36,003 nt of DNA. Source: Natrialbaceae archaeon Tc-Br11_E2g14. Its GTDB lineage: Archaea > Halobacteriota > Halobacteria > Halobacteriales > Natrialbaceae. The position numbers and the translations under genes are program-made. The notes beneath the pieces were generated by a model. That model was not told the DNA's origin. It ran no database searches and worked only from the letters and a program-made list of their open reading frames with translations. The stretch is from assembly GCA_001564275.1 (NCBI GenBank), contig LKND01000025.1, positions 1-36,003 on the forward strand, in the 5' to 3' direction. Shown here piece after piece: positions 15,098-22,404 of the stretch (its first letter is position 1; each line of letters begins with the position of its first letter).

Positions 15098-17026
15098 TCA
15101 GTCGTCGGCTGGTGCTGCCGAATCGCCAGTCGAGACGCCCGTTCCGGGCCCGACATCGATCTCGAGTGCCGTCAGTTTCTCGTCGGGAACGACGCCGTCG
15201 ACCCAGCCGCGGTGGTCGTAGTACTCTGCTTTCATCTCCTCGAGTTCACAGAACTCGCCCTCACTGGCGCCCTGACCGGGGACGCCCCCCTCGCCGTCGA
15301 GGAAGCGGGCCGGGAGGGAGTCGTCGGTACCGTCGAACCCGGCGAGGTTGTTGTAGTACCGCTCGAGGTTGTAGATCCGTTCGCCGGCCTCGAGCAGGTC
15401 GTCCTCGGTGACGTCGAGTCCGGTCATGCCGTTGTACTGCAGAACGTACTCCTCGATACCCTCGGCGAAGGCATTGAACTTGCAGATGTCGAAGCTGTCC
15501 GAGATCGCGTGCAGGTCCTGGAACGCCGCGGTGAGTTCGCCCTTGCCCTCGTACTCGTAGGGATCGACCTTCTCGGGAACGCCCAGGATCTCCGCTGCTG
15601 GCGTGTAGGCTCGAAGGTGGCAGGCCCCGCGGTTCGAGGTGGCGTAGGCGATGCCCATTCCCTTCATGCAGCGCGGGTCGTAGGCCGGGATCGTCTGGCC
15701 CTTCACGGCCAGGGAGTTGGACTCGGCATCTTTCTTCGCGGCGACGCGGTCGGCACCCTCGGCGAGGAGGTCGGCGAGGTCGTCCTCGCGATGGGCGATT
15801 CGCTCGATCATCTCGACCATCGTCTCGGAGTCGCCCCAGTCCATCCCGGTCTCGAGGCGACCCTCCTCGGTCATCTCCATCGCCATGGCCATCATGTTGC
15901 CGGATTCGATGGTGTCGATACCCATGTCGTTACACCGGTCGATCATGAGCGCGATGTCGTCACGCTGGGTGTGCCCCGAGTTGGGGCCGAGTGCGAACGC
16001 CGATTCGTACTCGTAGGACTCCATCCGGACGTTCATCTCCTCGCCCTTGTGCATCGCCTGCACCTCGACTTCCTTCTTGCAGGCGACCGGACAGGAGTGA
16101 CAGGTCGGCTCGTCGACCAGGATGTTCTCCCGGACGTTCTCCCCGGAGACCTTCTCGGCATCGAACTCCTCGTCTGGCCAGCCGTCGGCGACCGCACTCG
16201 CCGTCGAGGTGTACTTCCCGTTGCGCGTCGGGAGCCCGTCCATCTCCTCGGTGATGTTCATCAGGACGTTCGTTCCGTACAGCGAGAGGCCACCCTCGTT
16301 GGGGGCGGTGACGTCGGACTCCGTGATCGCCTTCATCGCCTGCTGGTGGCCCTCCTTGAACGTCTCCGGGTCGGCCGGCTTGGGCATCTTCGTCGTCGAC
16401 TTGATCACGATCGCTTTCAGGTTCTTGTTCCCCATCACACAGCCGGTGCCGCCCCGCCCGGAAGCTCGGTCGTCCTCGTTGACGATACAGGCGTAGCGAA
16501 CCTCGTTTTCGCCTCCGGGACCGATGGCCATCATCGAGAGGTTCTTGCCGTAGGAGCCATCGACTTCCCCCTCGAGCGTGTCGCGCGTCTCGTGGACGCC
16601 CGTGCCCCAGAGGTGGGAGGCGTCGCGAAGCTCGAGTTCGCCGTCTTCGATGTATGCGTAGACGGGGTCGTCGGCACGCCCCTCGAACAGCAGGCCATCC
16701 AGACCGGCCCACTTTAGACGCGCCCCGGACCAGCCGCCGTGGTGGCTGTCGGTGACCGTCCCCGTCAGCGGGGATTTGGTGCAGACCGCGATTCGACCCG
16801 ACATGGTGACCTGCGTGCCCGAAAGCGGACCGTTCATGAACGCCAACAGGTTCTCGGGACCGAGCGGGTCGACGTCTGCGCCCTGCTCGAAGACGTATTT
16901 TACACCCAGTCCACGAGCCCCGATGTACTTTCGCGCGTCCTCGTCGTCGATCGGTTCGTAATCGACCGATCCGGAGGAGAGATCGACCCGTGCAACCCGA
17001 TCCTGAAAACCGCCAAGTTCTGTCAT
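15098..17026 (-). CDS. aor: Tungsten-dependent aldehyde ferredoxin oxidoreductase
   Basis: A 642-residue cytosolic enzyme that oxidises aldehydes to acids with ferredoxin, using a tungsto-bispterin cofactor and a [4Fe-4S] cluster. The N-terminal domain shows RVDLSSGSVDYEPIDDEDAR, KYIGARGLGVKYVFEQGAD, the FMNGPLSGT and TDSHHGGWSGARLKWAG blocks, and IGPGGENEVRYACIVNEDDR followed by ASGRGGTGCVMGNKNLKAIV. The cluster cysteines are CHSCPVACKKE plus a later Cys in SFDICKFNAF. The second pterin-binding block is YDPRCMKGMGIAYATSNRGA followed by CHLRAYTP. Length matches the family. The exact aldehyde is not predictable. A palindrome at 17062-17087, about 40-60 bases before the start, may be a regulator site. 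It is transcribed alone as far as can be seen. Confidence 0.93.
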   Translation of the reverse strand: MTELGGFQDRVARVDLSSGSVDYEPIDDEDARKYIGARGLGVKYVFEQGADVDPLGPENLLAFMNGPLSGTQVTMSGRIAVCTKSPLTGTVTDSHHGGWSGARLKWAGLDGLLFEGRADDPVYAYIEDGELELRDASHLWGTGVHETRDTLEGEVDGSYGKNLSMMAIGPGGENEVRYACIVNEDDRASGRGGTGCVMGNKNLKAIVIKSTTKMPKPADPETFKEGHQQAMKAITESDVTAPNEGGLSLYGTNVLMNITEEMDGLPTRNGKYTSTASAVADGWPDEEFDAEKVSGENVRENILVDEPTCHSCPVACKKEVEVQAMHKGEEMNVRMESYEYESAFALGPNSGHTQRDDIALMIDRCNDMGIDTIESGNMMAMAMEMTEEGRLETGMDWGDSETMVEMIERIAHREDDLADLLAEGADRVAAKKDAESNSLAVKGQTIPAYDPRCMKGMGIAYATSNRGACHLRAYTPAAEILGVPEKVDPYEYEGKGELTAAFQDLHAISDSFDICKFNAFAEGIEEYVLQYNGMTGLDVTEDDLLEAGERIYNLERYYNNLAGFDGTDDSLPARFLDGEGGVPGQGASEGEFCELEEMKAEYYDHRGWVDGVVPDEKLTALEIDVGPGTGVSTGDSAAPADD

Positions 17027-17061
17027 GGTAAACCCTGTTGATTGTATTGGACGCGAAGCCT

Positions 17062-17087
17062 GTTAGTCGTTCCCATAACGACGTAAC
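17062..17087. promoter_or_regulatory. Inverted repeat upstream of aor
   Basis: GTCGTT (17066-17071), CCCAT, then AACGAC (17077-17082) form a perfect 6-bp inverted repeat. It extends outward as GTTA and GTAAC with a one-base bulge. It lies 36-61 bases before the aor ATG, where an activator or repressor could bind. No regulator is identified. Confidence 0.3.
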
Positions 17088-17290
17088 CGGAGTTCATTAC
17101 GCACGCCGAAGACCGACCCCGAGCACTCCACCGGCGTCCAGGGTTTCCACTCATTTCATGGTAATGGATATCACACACAGTGGCACCCACTGGAGCCATG
17201 CCCGTGACCGGCGATAGCCGAAACGAGTCACACACTGATCGCCGACACGTTTGGTGATCTGCTGTGCAGTGTTCGGTGGCCACCGAACGA

Positions 17291-17470
17291 TCACAACAAC
17301 AGCGCGACGATCGCCAGGATGATGAAGATCAGCACGAATATCCTGGCGATCTCCATACTGATCCCGGCAACGCCTCGGGCACCGACCGCCGCAGCCAGAA
17401 TTGCGAGAATAAAGAAGATTAGCGCCCAGTACAGGAAGCCACCGCCGGTTTGGATCGGGATCTCGAGCAT
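17291..17470 (-). CDS. DUF1328-like small membrane protein
   Basis: A 59-residue protein with two hydrophobic helices: FLYWALIFFILAILAAAVGA and IARIFVLIFIILAIVALLL, separated by RGVAGISME. The FLYWALIFFILA opening followed by a short Gly-rich turn and a second helix is the pattern of the DUF1328/UPF0391 family of tiny membrane proteins, which are widespread and uncharacterised. A GTG at 17485 would add five residues. The ATG at 17470 is preferred because the TATA box at 17495-17501 lies 25-31 bases from it. It is downstream of the LOV-Bat gene on the same strand but has its own promoter. Confidence 0.8.
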   Translation of the reverse strand: MLEIPIQTGGGFLYWALIFFILAILAAAVGARGVAGISMEIARIFVLIFIILAIVALLL

Positions 17471-17494
17471 GGCGTAGGCCACCACAGATCCCAG

Positions 17495-17501
17495 TATAAA
17501 C
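17495..17501 (-). promoter_or_regulatory. TATA box of the DUF1328-like gene
   Basis: On the minus strand this reads GTTTATA, 25-31 bases before the ATG at 17470. It selects that ATG for a leaderless mRNA. Confidence 0.5.
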
Positions 17502-17628
17502 GCCCCCGACCGTCGTATCCGATTTGTGAGGCTAAGCCGCGACTAGCGATCGGTAAGGCTGGCGAACAGTGGGTGGCGACGGATGGGACGACACGGGGGG
17601 AAGGTCGGCACAGCGACAACCGGCGAAC

Positions 17629-19503
17629 TCACTCCTCGAGGCGACTGTCGTCACCAAAAAACGCCTGACATAACTTCGCTTCGGCACTGCGAAGGTGCTC
17701 GTGGAAGGTCGGTCTCGAGACGTCCATCGACTGGGCCAGTTCCTCGCCAGTCGTCGGACGTGGCCACTCGAAGTACCCGCCGAGATACGCCCGCTGGAGG
17801 GACGCGAACTGGCGCTCGGTGAGGGCCGCATCGAGGTTGGCCGCGAACTCCTCGCTGGTCTCTCCGGTGCGTTCTTGCTGGCGGAACGAGAGGACGTCCG
17901 TTCCATCATATCGGGACTGGACCGCCTCGACGACACTCCTGACGTTCGTCGAATGGGGGATTTCCAGGGTGATCGACGCGCTCCCATCGTCGGCAACGAT
18001 CGACCGGACGTTGATCCCTCGCTCCGAGAGCCACGAAACGATGTCGTCGTCGCTCGAGAGTTCGACCAGCGTCCGGTCCTCGCGCTCGACGAGGACATCG
18101 AGGGTGGTCTCGCCATCGAACTCGAGGAGAGTCGCACCGTCGACACCGGAGACGGTAAACAGCGATGCGGTATCGTCGCCCGTCCGGTGAACCGAGCGAC
18201 GATACTCCAGACGACCCCCGGTTGCCTCACTGATGGCGACCGGTGCTAGCGCCGGATCGGTTATCGTGAGTTCGACCGCGACGACGGAATCGGTCGCGAG
18301 CATGCGGCTGGTTTCGCGAGCGTTGATCCCGCTGGCGACCGCCCGCGTTAGCGCGGACATGATGATCCGCTCGCGTTCGGAGATCTCGCGCTCGAGTGGA
18401 CTCGAGACGGTCAACGTGCCGTATTCGACGCCATTGTACACCAGCGGAAAGGCGACGATCGTCGAACCGTCGACCGATTCGACCACGACGGCGCTCGTCT
18501 CGAGGCTCTCAGTGACCGGGTGGGGTGTGTCCATCGGCACTGAATCGACCGGTCGACCGGCACTGGCGCGGACTTCGACGGTATCCGTGGCCGGGTTTCG
18601 CTCGCCGACCCAGGCACCGTCGTAGGCGGATTCGGCGACGAGCCGTTGACAGACGCGCTCCTCGAGATCCGATCGTGACGTCGACCCGGCGACGGCCGTC
18701 GTGACGTCCTGTAACAGTCCCTCGAGACGCTCGAGAATGTACTCCAGTTCTTCGGTCCGTTCCTGAAGGGCGAACTCGGCTTCCTTTCGGGCCGTAATCT
18801 CGTTCTGGAAGCCGACGTAGTGGGTCGGTTCTCCGGTTTCGTCCCGGACGGGGGCAATGGTGACCTCGTTCCAGAACGGTGTCCCGTCCTTGCGGTAGTT
18901 CTTGACTTCGACCGTCACTGGACGCTCCTCTTCGATCCCAGCGCGCATGGCCGAGACGGCCATCGGATCCGTATCCGGGCCCTGCAGCAGTCGGCAGTTG
19001 TTCCCCAGGACATCATCGGCGCTGTACCCCGTCAGCCGCTCGTATGCGGCGTTGACGTACACGAGCGGGTTGTCCTCCATAGAGGGATCCGTCAGCGAGA
19101 ACCCCACCGGGGCCTCGTCGATCGCTCGCGTCTTGACCGTCCGGTCGACGTCCGCCGGGTCGGCCCCGTCCGTCTGCTGGAGGATGATGGTCGCTCCGTC
19201 TTCGCCGCGATGAATGCGCGTCGAGTAGCCATCCACCTCGAGGGAGCCATTGGTGACCGTGCCGATCATCATCTCGTTGATTTCGACGGCGAGGGTCGCC
19301 CATCGATCACCGAGGGAATCGGCCGGGTGAGTGCCAACGACGTCTGCAGGCAACTCGAGGACACGGCGGGCGGCAGGATTGGCGTACGTGATCGTCTCGT
19401 CCGCGATCATGAACACGGGGTCGACGACGTTCGTGAGAACGGTTTCGGCCGTCCCGACCGAGGATCGCTCCCCCCGGTCGTACACCGTGTCAGTGTCGTC
19501 CAT
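17629..19503 (-). CDS. LOV-domain Bat-type transcriptional regulator (PAS-LOV-GAF-BatN-HTH10)
   Basis: A 624-residue soluble regulator. Residues about 20-110 are a PAS domain (FMIADETITYANPAARRVLE). Residues about 125-240 are a PAS domain with the complete LOV photoreceptor signature: GNNCRLLQGPDTDP at 167-180, with the adduct-forming Cys170. The flavin-contact residues N169, R171 and Q174, N202 (NYRKDGTPFWN), N212 and Q233 (GFQNEIT) are all present. A coiled-coil helix (237-265) leads to a GAF domain (about 270-395), a bacterio-opsin-activator N domain (about 405-555) and a C-terminal HTH-10 (LTERQFASLQRAYLGGYFEW, EELAQSMDVSRPTFHEHLRS). Bat proteins activate light- or oxygen-linked genes in haloarchaea. 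Blue-light sensing by flavin-cysteinyl adduct is inferred from the residues. No opsin gene is in the window. The ATG at 19503 has a TATA box 23-31 bases upstream. Confidence 0.93.
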   Translation of the reverse strand: MDDTDTVYDRGERSSVGTAETVLTNVVDPVFMIADETITYANPAARRVLELPADVVGTHPADSLGDRWATLAVEINEMMIGTVTNGSLEVDGYSTRIHRGEDGATIILQQTDGADPADVDRTVKTRAIDEAPVGFSLTDPSMEDNPLVYVNAAYERLTGYSADDVLGNNCRLLQGPDTDPMAVSAMRAGIEEERPVTVEVKNYRKDGTPFWNEVTIAPVRDETGEPTHYVGFQNEITARKEAEFALQERTEELEYILERLEGLLQDVTTAVAGSTSRSDLEERVCQRLVAESAYDGAWVGERNPATDTVEVRASAGRPVDSVPMDTPHPVTESLETSAVVVESVDGSTIVAFPLVYNGVEYGTLTVSSPLEREISERERIIMSALTRAVASGINARETSRMLATDSVVAVELTITDPALAPVAISEATGGRLEYRRSVHRTGDDTASLFTVSGVDGATLLEFDGETTLDVLVEREDRTLVELSSDDDIVSWLSERGINVRSIVADDGSASITLEIPHSTNVRSVVEAVQSRYDGTDVLSFRQQERTGETSEEFAANLDAALTERQFASLQRAYLGGYFEWPRPTTGEELAQSMDVSRPTFHEHLRSAEAKLCQAFFGDDSRLEE

Positions 19504-19525
19504 ACCATAAGCAAGGCTACGTCGC

Positions 19526-19534
19526 TAATAAATG
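19526..19534 (-). promoter_or_regulatory. TATA box of the LOV-Bat gene
   Basis: On the minus strand this reads CATTTATTA, 23-31 bases before the ATG at 19503, indicating a leaderless transcript. Confidence 0.5.
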
Positions 19535-19622
19535 TGTGTCTTGAACTGATGGTCGGAAGGGTCGGCCAAGACCGTCGAAATGAGAGAGTAGACACCGGGT
19601 AGAAGACGACAGGGGATCGTTC

Positions 19623-19742
19623 CTATAGTAGCCATTGACAGTCGCACACACCTTCGCGATACCCTGACCCATAACCGGCGACGGACCGGCTCTGGCCCCG
19701 TTCGTTGTGGGGGTGTGTATATCCGTTCAGTTGTTCCCATAG
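19623..19742 (+). repeat. Palindromic element copy A (about 120 bp)
   Basis: Begins CTATAGTAGCCATTGAC and ends CAGTTGTTCCCATAG; the ends are imperfect inverted repeats of about 30 bases that both run into an ACACACC-type block. A related copy in the same orientation occupies 21881-22003. The first 12 bases are identical in the two copies, and GCACACACC and CGATACC are shared in order. The centre has a weak hairpin around ACCGG and CCGGCT. No coding capacity is seen. It is a probable non-autonomous mobile repeat; the family is not identified. Confidence 0.6.
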
Positions 19743-19750
19743 ATGGGAAC
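19733..19750. promoter_or_regulatory. Perfect palindrome GTTCCCAT-AG-ATGGGAAC before the HAD gene
   Basis: An 8-bp inverted repeat with a 2-bp spacer, 41-58 bases upstream of the HAD ATG. It straddles the right end of palindromic copy A, so it could be an operator, or chance symmetry created where the element inserted. Confidence 0.3.
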
Positions 19751-19790
19751 GATACGCTCTTGACTCTGGCGCGTTTACCTTTGGCTCCAT

Positions 19791-20426
19791 ATGGCCACCG
19801 ACCTCACCTACGACTTCTGGGTACTCGACCTCGACGGGACGCTCGTCGACGTCGAGTGGACGTACACCCGAGAGGTGTTCGATCGCGTGGGTGATCGCCT
19901 CGGGCGGGAGTTCACCGACCGAGAGGCCGACATCCTCTGGAACGGATTGAGCGGCTCTCGAAACGCCCAGCTTCGTGCCTGGGATATCGATCCCGCGTCC
20001 TTCTGGGACGCCTTCCACGCCGAGGAGGACCCACAGGTCCGGGCCGAACAGACCTACCTCCACGACGACGCCGCCTTCGTCGGCGACCTCGAGACGCCTG
20101 TCGGTCTCGTGACCCACTGTCAGCAGTTTCTGGCCGATCCGGTCCTCGATCACGTCGGCATCCGTGACTGGTTCGATACGACGCTCTGCTGTACGGGCGA
20201 AACGGGCTGGAAACCCGATCCGACACCGGTCGAGTGCGTGATGAACGAGATGGGCGTCGCTGAAAACGGCCACCGGGGCGTACTCGCTGGCGATGGAGCA
20301 AACGACGTCGGGGCAGCCTGGAACACCGGCCTCGACGCCATCCACGTCGAACGCGTCGGCCACGACCGCCGAGGCCGATGCGTCCTGGGCGACTATCGAG
20401 TCCGCTCGTTCGACGAGCTCTTCTGA
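19791..20426 (+). CDS. HAD-superfamily hydrolase (phosphatase, Gph/YjjG-like)
   Basis: Predicted cytosolic phosphatase of 211 residues. Motif I is FWVLDLDGTLVDVEW, with the nucleophile Asp and the acid/base Asp in DLDGT. Motif II is the Thr in PVGLVTHC. Motif III Lys is in GETGWKPDPTP, and motif IV is LAGDGANDVGAAWNTGL. An alpha-helical C1 cap lies between motifs I and II, which places it with phosphoglycolate-phosphatase-like HADs. The substrate is unknown. The gene is bracketed, together with the AbrB-PhoU gene, by two copies of a palindromic repeat. The ATG at 19791 is the only sensible start. Confidence 0.9.
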   Translation: MATDLTYDFWVLDLDGTLVDVEWTYTREVFDRVGDRLGREFTDREADILWNGLSGSRNAQLRAWDIDPASFWDAFHAEEDPQVRAEQTYLHDDAAFVGDLETPVGLVTHCQQFLADPVLDHVGIRDWFDTTLCCTGETGWKPDPTPVECVMNEMGVAENGHRGVLAGDGANDVGAAWNTGLDAIHVERVGHDRRGRCVLGDYRVRSFDELF

Positions 20427-20567
20427 GCCGCTGTCACTTTCCGGTCATCCGTGCACACGGGGTTCCTCATCAACAGCCAGTGCAACGGAACGACGCCGGA
20501 GGGACCGCCAACTCGAGGCCACGTCCCCGGTTGCCCTCCAACTCGAGTGAGCGTCAATATAAGGTCA

Positions 20568-20579
20568 CGTCATATGACG
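20568..20579. promoter_or_regulatory. 12-bp perfect palindrome CGTCATATGACG
   Basis: Lies 87-98 bases upstream of the AbrB-PhoU gene and 6 bases after a TATA-like AATATAAG (20555-20562). It may be an operator at a distal promoter; short palindromes also occur by chance. Confidence 0.25.
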
Positions 20580-20621
20580 GGGTCCCATCTAGGGCGACTA
20601 GAGACAATGCAACGAATAATG

Positions 20622-20630
20622 GATATATAG
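20622..20630 (+). promoter_or_regulatory. TATA box of the AbrB-PhoU gene
   Basis: GATATATAG in an AT-rich patch, 36-44 bases before the ATG at 20666. This implies a short 5' leader of about 10-15 bases. Confidence 0.5.
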
Positions 20631-20665
20631 ATAGGACTAAGGCCTGAGGGCGTCTACCACGTGCC

Positions 20666-21697
20666 ATGGAGACGCGGAAAGTGCAACGGCTCGGACCGTC
20701 GACGCTGGCGATGACGCTCCCCGCCGAATGGGCCAGCGAACACGGTGTCGAGAAGGGAGACGAGGTGTCCCTCCGTATGGGGGGAAAGGGAACACTGACG
20801 GTGATGCCGGAGTCGGCCAATACCGAGGAAACGGAGGCCATCATCCACACCGCCAACCTCGACGCGGACTCCGTCGAGCGAGCCATCGTCGCCCAGTACG
20901 TTCTCGGTCGACGGGTCATCCGCATCGAGTGTGCCGACGGGGCCCTCGAATCGGCCCACATCAACGCCGTCTATCGGGCAGAAACCCAGCTCATGGGCCT
21001 AGGGGTCATCGAGGAGACGCCAGAGAGTATCTCGATCCGCTGTTCGGTCGATGCCGAGGACTTCACGCTCGACAACCTGCTCGAGCGACTCGAGCGCACG
21101 GGCCGGACGATGCGAGGGGAGGCGATCAAGGCGCTGGCACACGGTAACCCGGACCTCGCCCAGCGAGCACTCAACCGGGAGCGCCAGGCGAACAAGATCT
21201 TCGTACTGATGTTGCGGCTGATCTTCACCGCCTTCCAGAACCCGAACCTCGCTCGCGCCGTCGACCTCGATTCGGGGTTCCCGCTCATCGGCTACCGCTC
21301 GATCGCCAAGAACCTCGAGTTGACCGCGGACAACGCCGAGGACATCGCCGACATCGTGATGGAAACCGATGGCCACACCCTGAACGTGGACACGTCGGTC
21401 ATGCGTGAGATTCGGGAGTTCACCGAGGACGTCGACGCGATCACGACACTCGCCGTCGAGTCCGCCGTCGAGCGCAGTTACGACAAGACGATCGAGGCCC
21501 GGGAACTGTTCCACGGCATTTCCGACCGCGAGCGAGAGATTCTGGCGGACCTCCCGGAGATGGCGAACGAAGACCTGCTCGAGGTTCGCGAGGTGCTTGT
21601 GAGCCTCCAACAGACGGCCCAGTACGCCATGCGAAACGCCGAAATTGCGGCGAACCTGGCACTCAACGAGGAGTCAGAACACACGACGATCAAGTGA
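20666..21697 (+). CDS. AbrB/MazE-PhoU domain phosphate-type regulator
   Basis: A 343-residue cytosolic protein. Residues 1-50 (METRKVQRLGPSTLAMTLPA, EWASEHGVEKGDEVSLRMGG) are a swapped-hairpin AbrB/SpoVT DNA-binding domain. The rest is alpha-helical with two PhoU-like helical repeats (LERLERTGRTMRGEAIKALA, LELTADNAEDIADIVMETDG, VDAITTLAVESAVERSYDKT). Such AbrB-PhoU fusions are annotated as phosphate uptake regulators in haloarchaea. PhoU itself tunes Pst transport and phosphate signalling, and the fusion suggests direct promoter binding. No pst genes are in the window, so the target is not shown. It may be linked to the HAD phosphatase just upstream, but it has its own TATA box and a 239-bp gap. 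Confidence 0.9.
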   Translation: METRKVQRLGPSTLAMTLPAEWASEHGVEKGDEVSLRMGGKGTLTVMPESANTEETEAIIHTANLDADSVERAIVAQYVLGRRVIRIECADGALESAHINAVYRAETQLMGLGVIEETPESISIRCSVDAEDFTLDNLLERLERTGRTMRGEAIKALAHGNPDLAQRALNRERQANKIFVLMLRLIFTAFQNPNLARAVDLDSGFPLIGYRSIAKNLELTADNAEDIADIVMETDGHTLNVDTSVMREIREFTEDVDAITTLAVESAVERSYDKTIEARELFHGISDREREILADLPEMANEDLLEVREVLVSLQQTAQYAMRNAEIAANLALNEESEHTTIK

Positions 21698-22130
21698 CGC
21701 GGGTCCCTGTTCCAGAGCCACTGCTGGAGCACCAGGCCGTTGGTTTTGGTCTCATACGGATTAGTGTCGTCTCTTACCGATGAGTGCCGAACCCGGGCTG
21801 GTACTCACCGGTAAACAGTGACACTAAACCGTATCAGCTGTGGATTCAGTGCTGACAAACTCGAACTGGAAAGCCGCCCTCTATAGTAGCCACTGAACGT
21901 CATTGCACACACCCTCACGATACCACGGCTCAGAACCGGTCTATCACCGGTTCTGAGTCGACTCGCAGCGAGAGTGTGTAACTCGTTTCAATCGTTACTA
22001 CAGCTGGGACAGCAGGCGACACTCGTGGACTCGCGACCACGGCACCACAGTGGATACCTGATCGCTGTCCCAACCGCGTCGCGAGCCCGAAAGCGGGGTA
22101 TTAAGACCGGGCCACAATAACGACTCGAGT
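21698..22130. other. 433-bp gap holding palindromic copy B
   Basis: Apart from the repeat at 21881-22003, I see no gene. A TATA-like box for the small membrane-protein gene at 22131 may be GTATTAAGA (22098-22106), 25-33 bases before its ATG. Confidence 0.4.
21881..22003 (+). repeat. Palindromic element copy B (about 123 bp) with strong central hairpin
   Basis: Starts CTATAGTAGCCACTGAACG and ends CAATCGTTACTACAG; the reverse complement of the end (CTGTAGTAACGATTGAAACG) matches the start imperfectly over about 35 bases. The centre is a perfect 12-bp stem, CTCAGAACCGGT and ACCGGTTCTGAG, with loop CTATC at 21929-21957. It has the same orientation as copy A, 2.1 kb away. No open frame is inside. 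It behaves like a MITE-style repeat; I cannot name the parent element. Confidence 0.65.
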
Positions 22131-22313
22131 ATGGCAAAACACTCACAATCGACGGACAAGGGAACGGGACTGGGGCTCGCCTTCGGCGCGGTTGCCTTGC
22201 TCGGGGCGATCGTCATGATGATTTCTGCACCCGAGATCGAAGCCGCGTGGGGATTCGCGGCCGCGATAATCTTTGGCGGGCTGGCCATCGTGGGCGTGCA
22301 CGTCTACAAATAG
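22131..22313 (+). CDS. Small two-helix membrane protein (possibly DUF7525)
   Basis: A 60-residue protein: a hydrophilic start (MAKHSQSTDKGTG) then LGLAFGAVALLGAIVMMISA and AAWGFAAAIIFGGLAIVGVH, two membrane helices joined by PEIEA. Short haloarchaeal proteins of this layout are grouped in a DUF (I believe DUF7525, not verified); the function is unknown. The IS1341-type element begins about a dozen bases after its stop codon, so the original 3' untranslated region has been displaced but the reading frame is intact. Confidence 0.72.
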   Translation: MAKHSQSTDKGTGLGLAFGAVALLGAIVMMISAPEIEAAWGFAAAIIFGGLAIVGVHVYK

Positions 22314-22325
22314 TACGGACGAGTG

Positions 22326-22346
22326 CCTCGGGGCTTGACCCCGAGG
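22326..22346. repeat. Left-end hairpin of the IS element
   Basis: Perfect 8-bp stem CCTCGGGG/CCCCGAGG with loop CTTGA. It shares its core with the right-end hairpin at 23805-23828. Confidence 0.65.
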
Positions 22347-22404
22347 GTGAAGGCCGTCACCTGATTTACACACGTATAAGTGAGTCACAAGCGACGAATA
22401 CAAT

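Noticed and set aside
15098-16717. Long plus-strand open frame (14993-16717) opposite aor
   Set aside because: It is the antisense shadow of a well-supported AOR gene, a common artefact in GC-rich DNA.
17023-17283. 86-codon open frame on the minus strand upstream of aor
   Set aside because: It overlaps the aor start and the upstream palindrome, is Cys/His-rich without motif spacing, and has no promoter.
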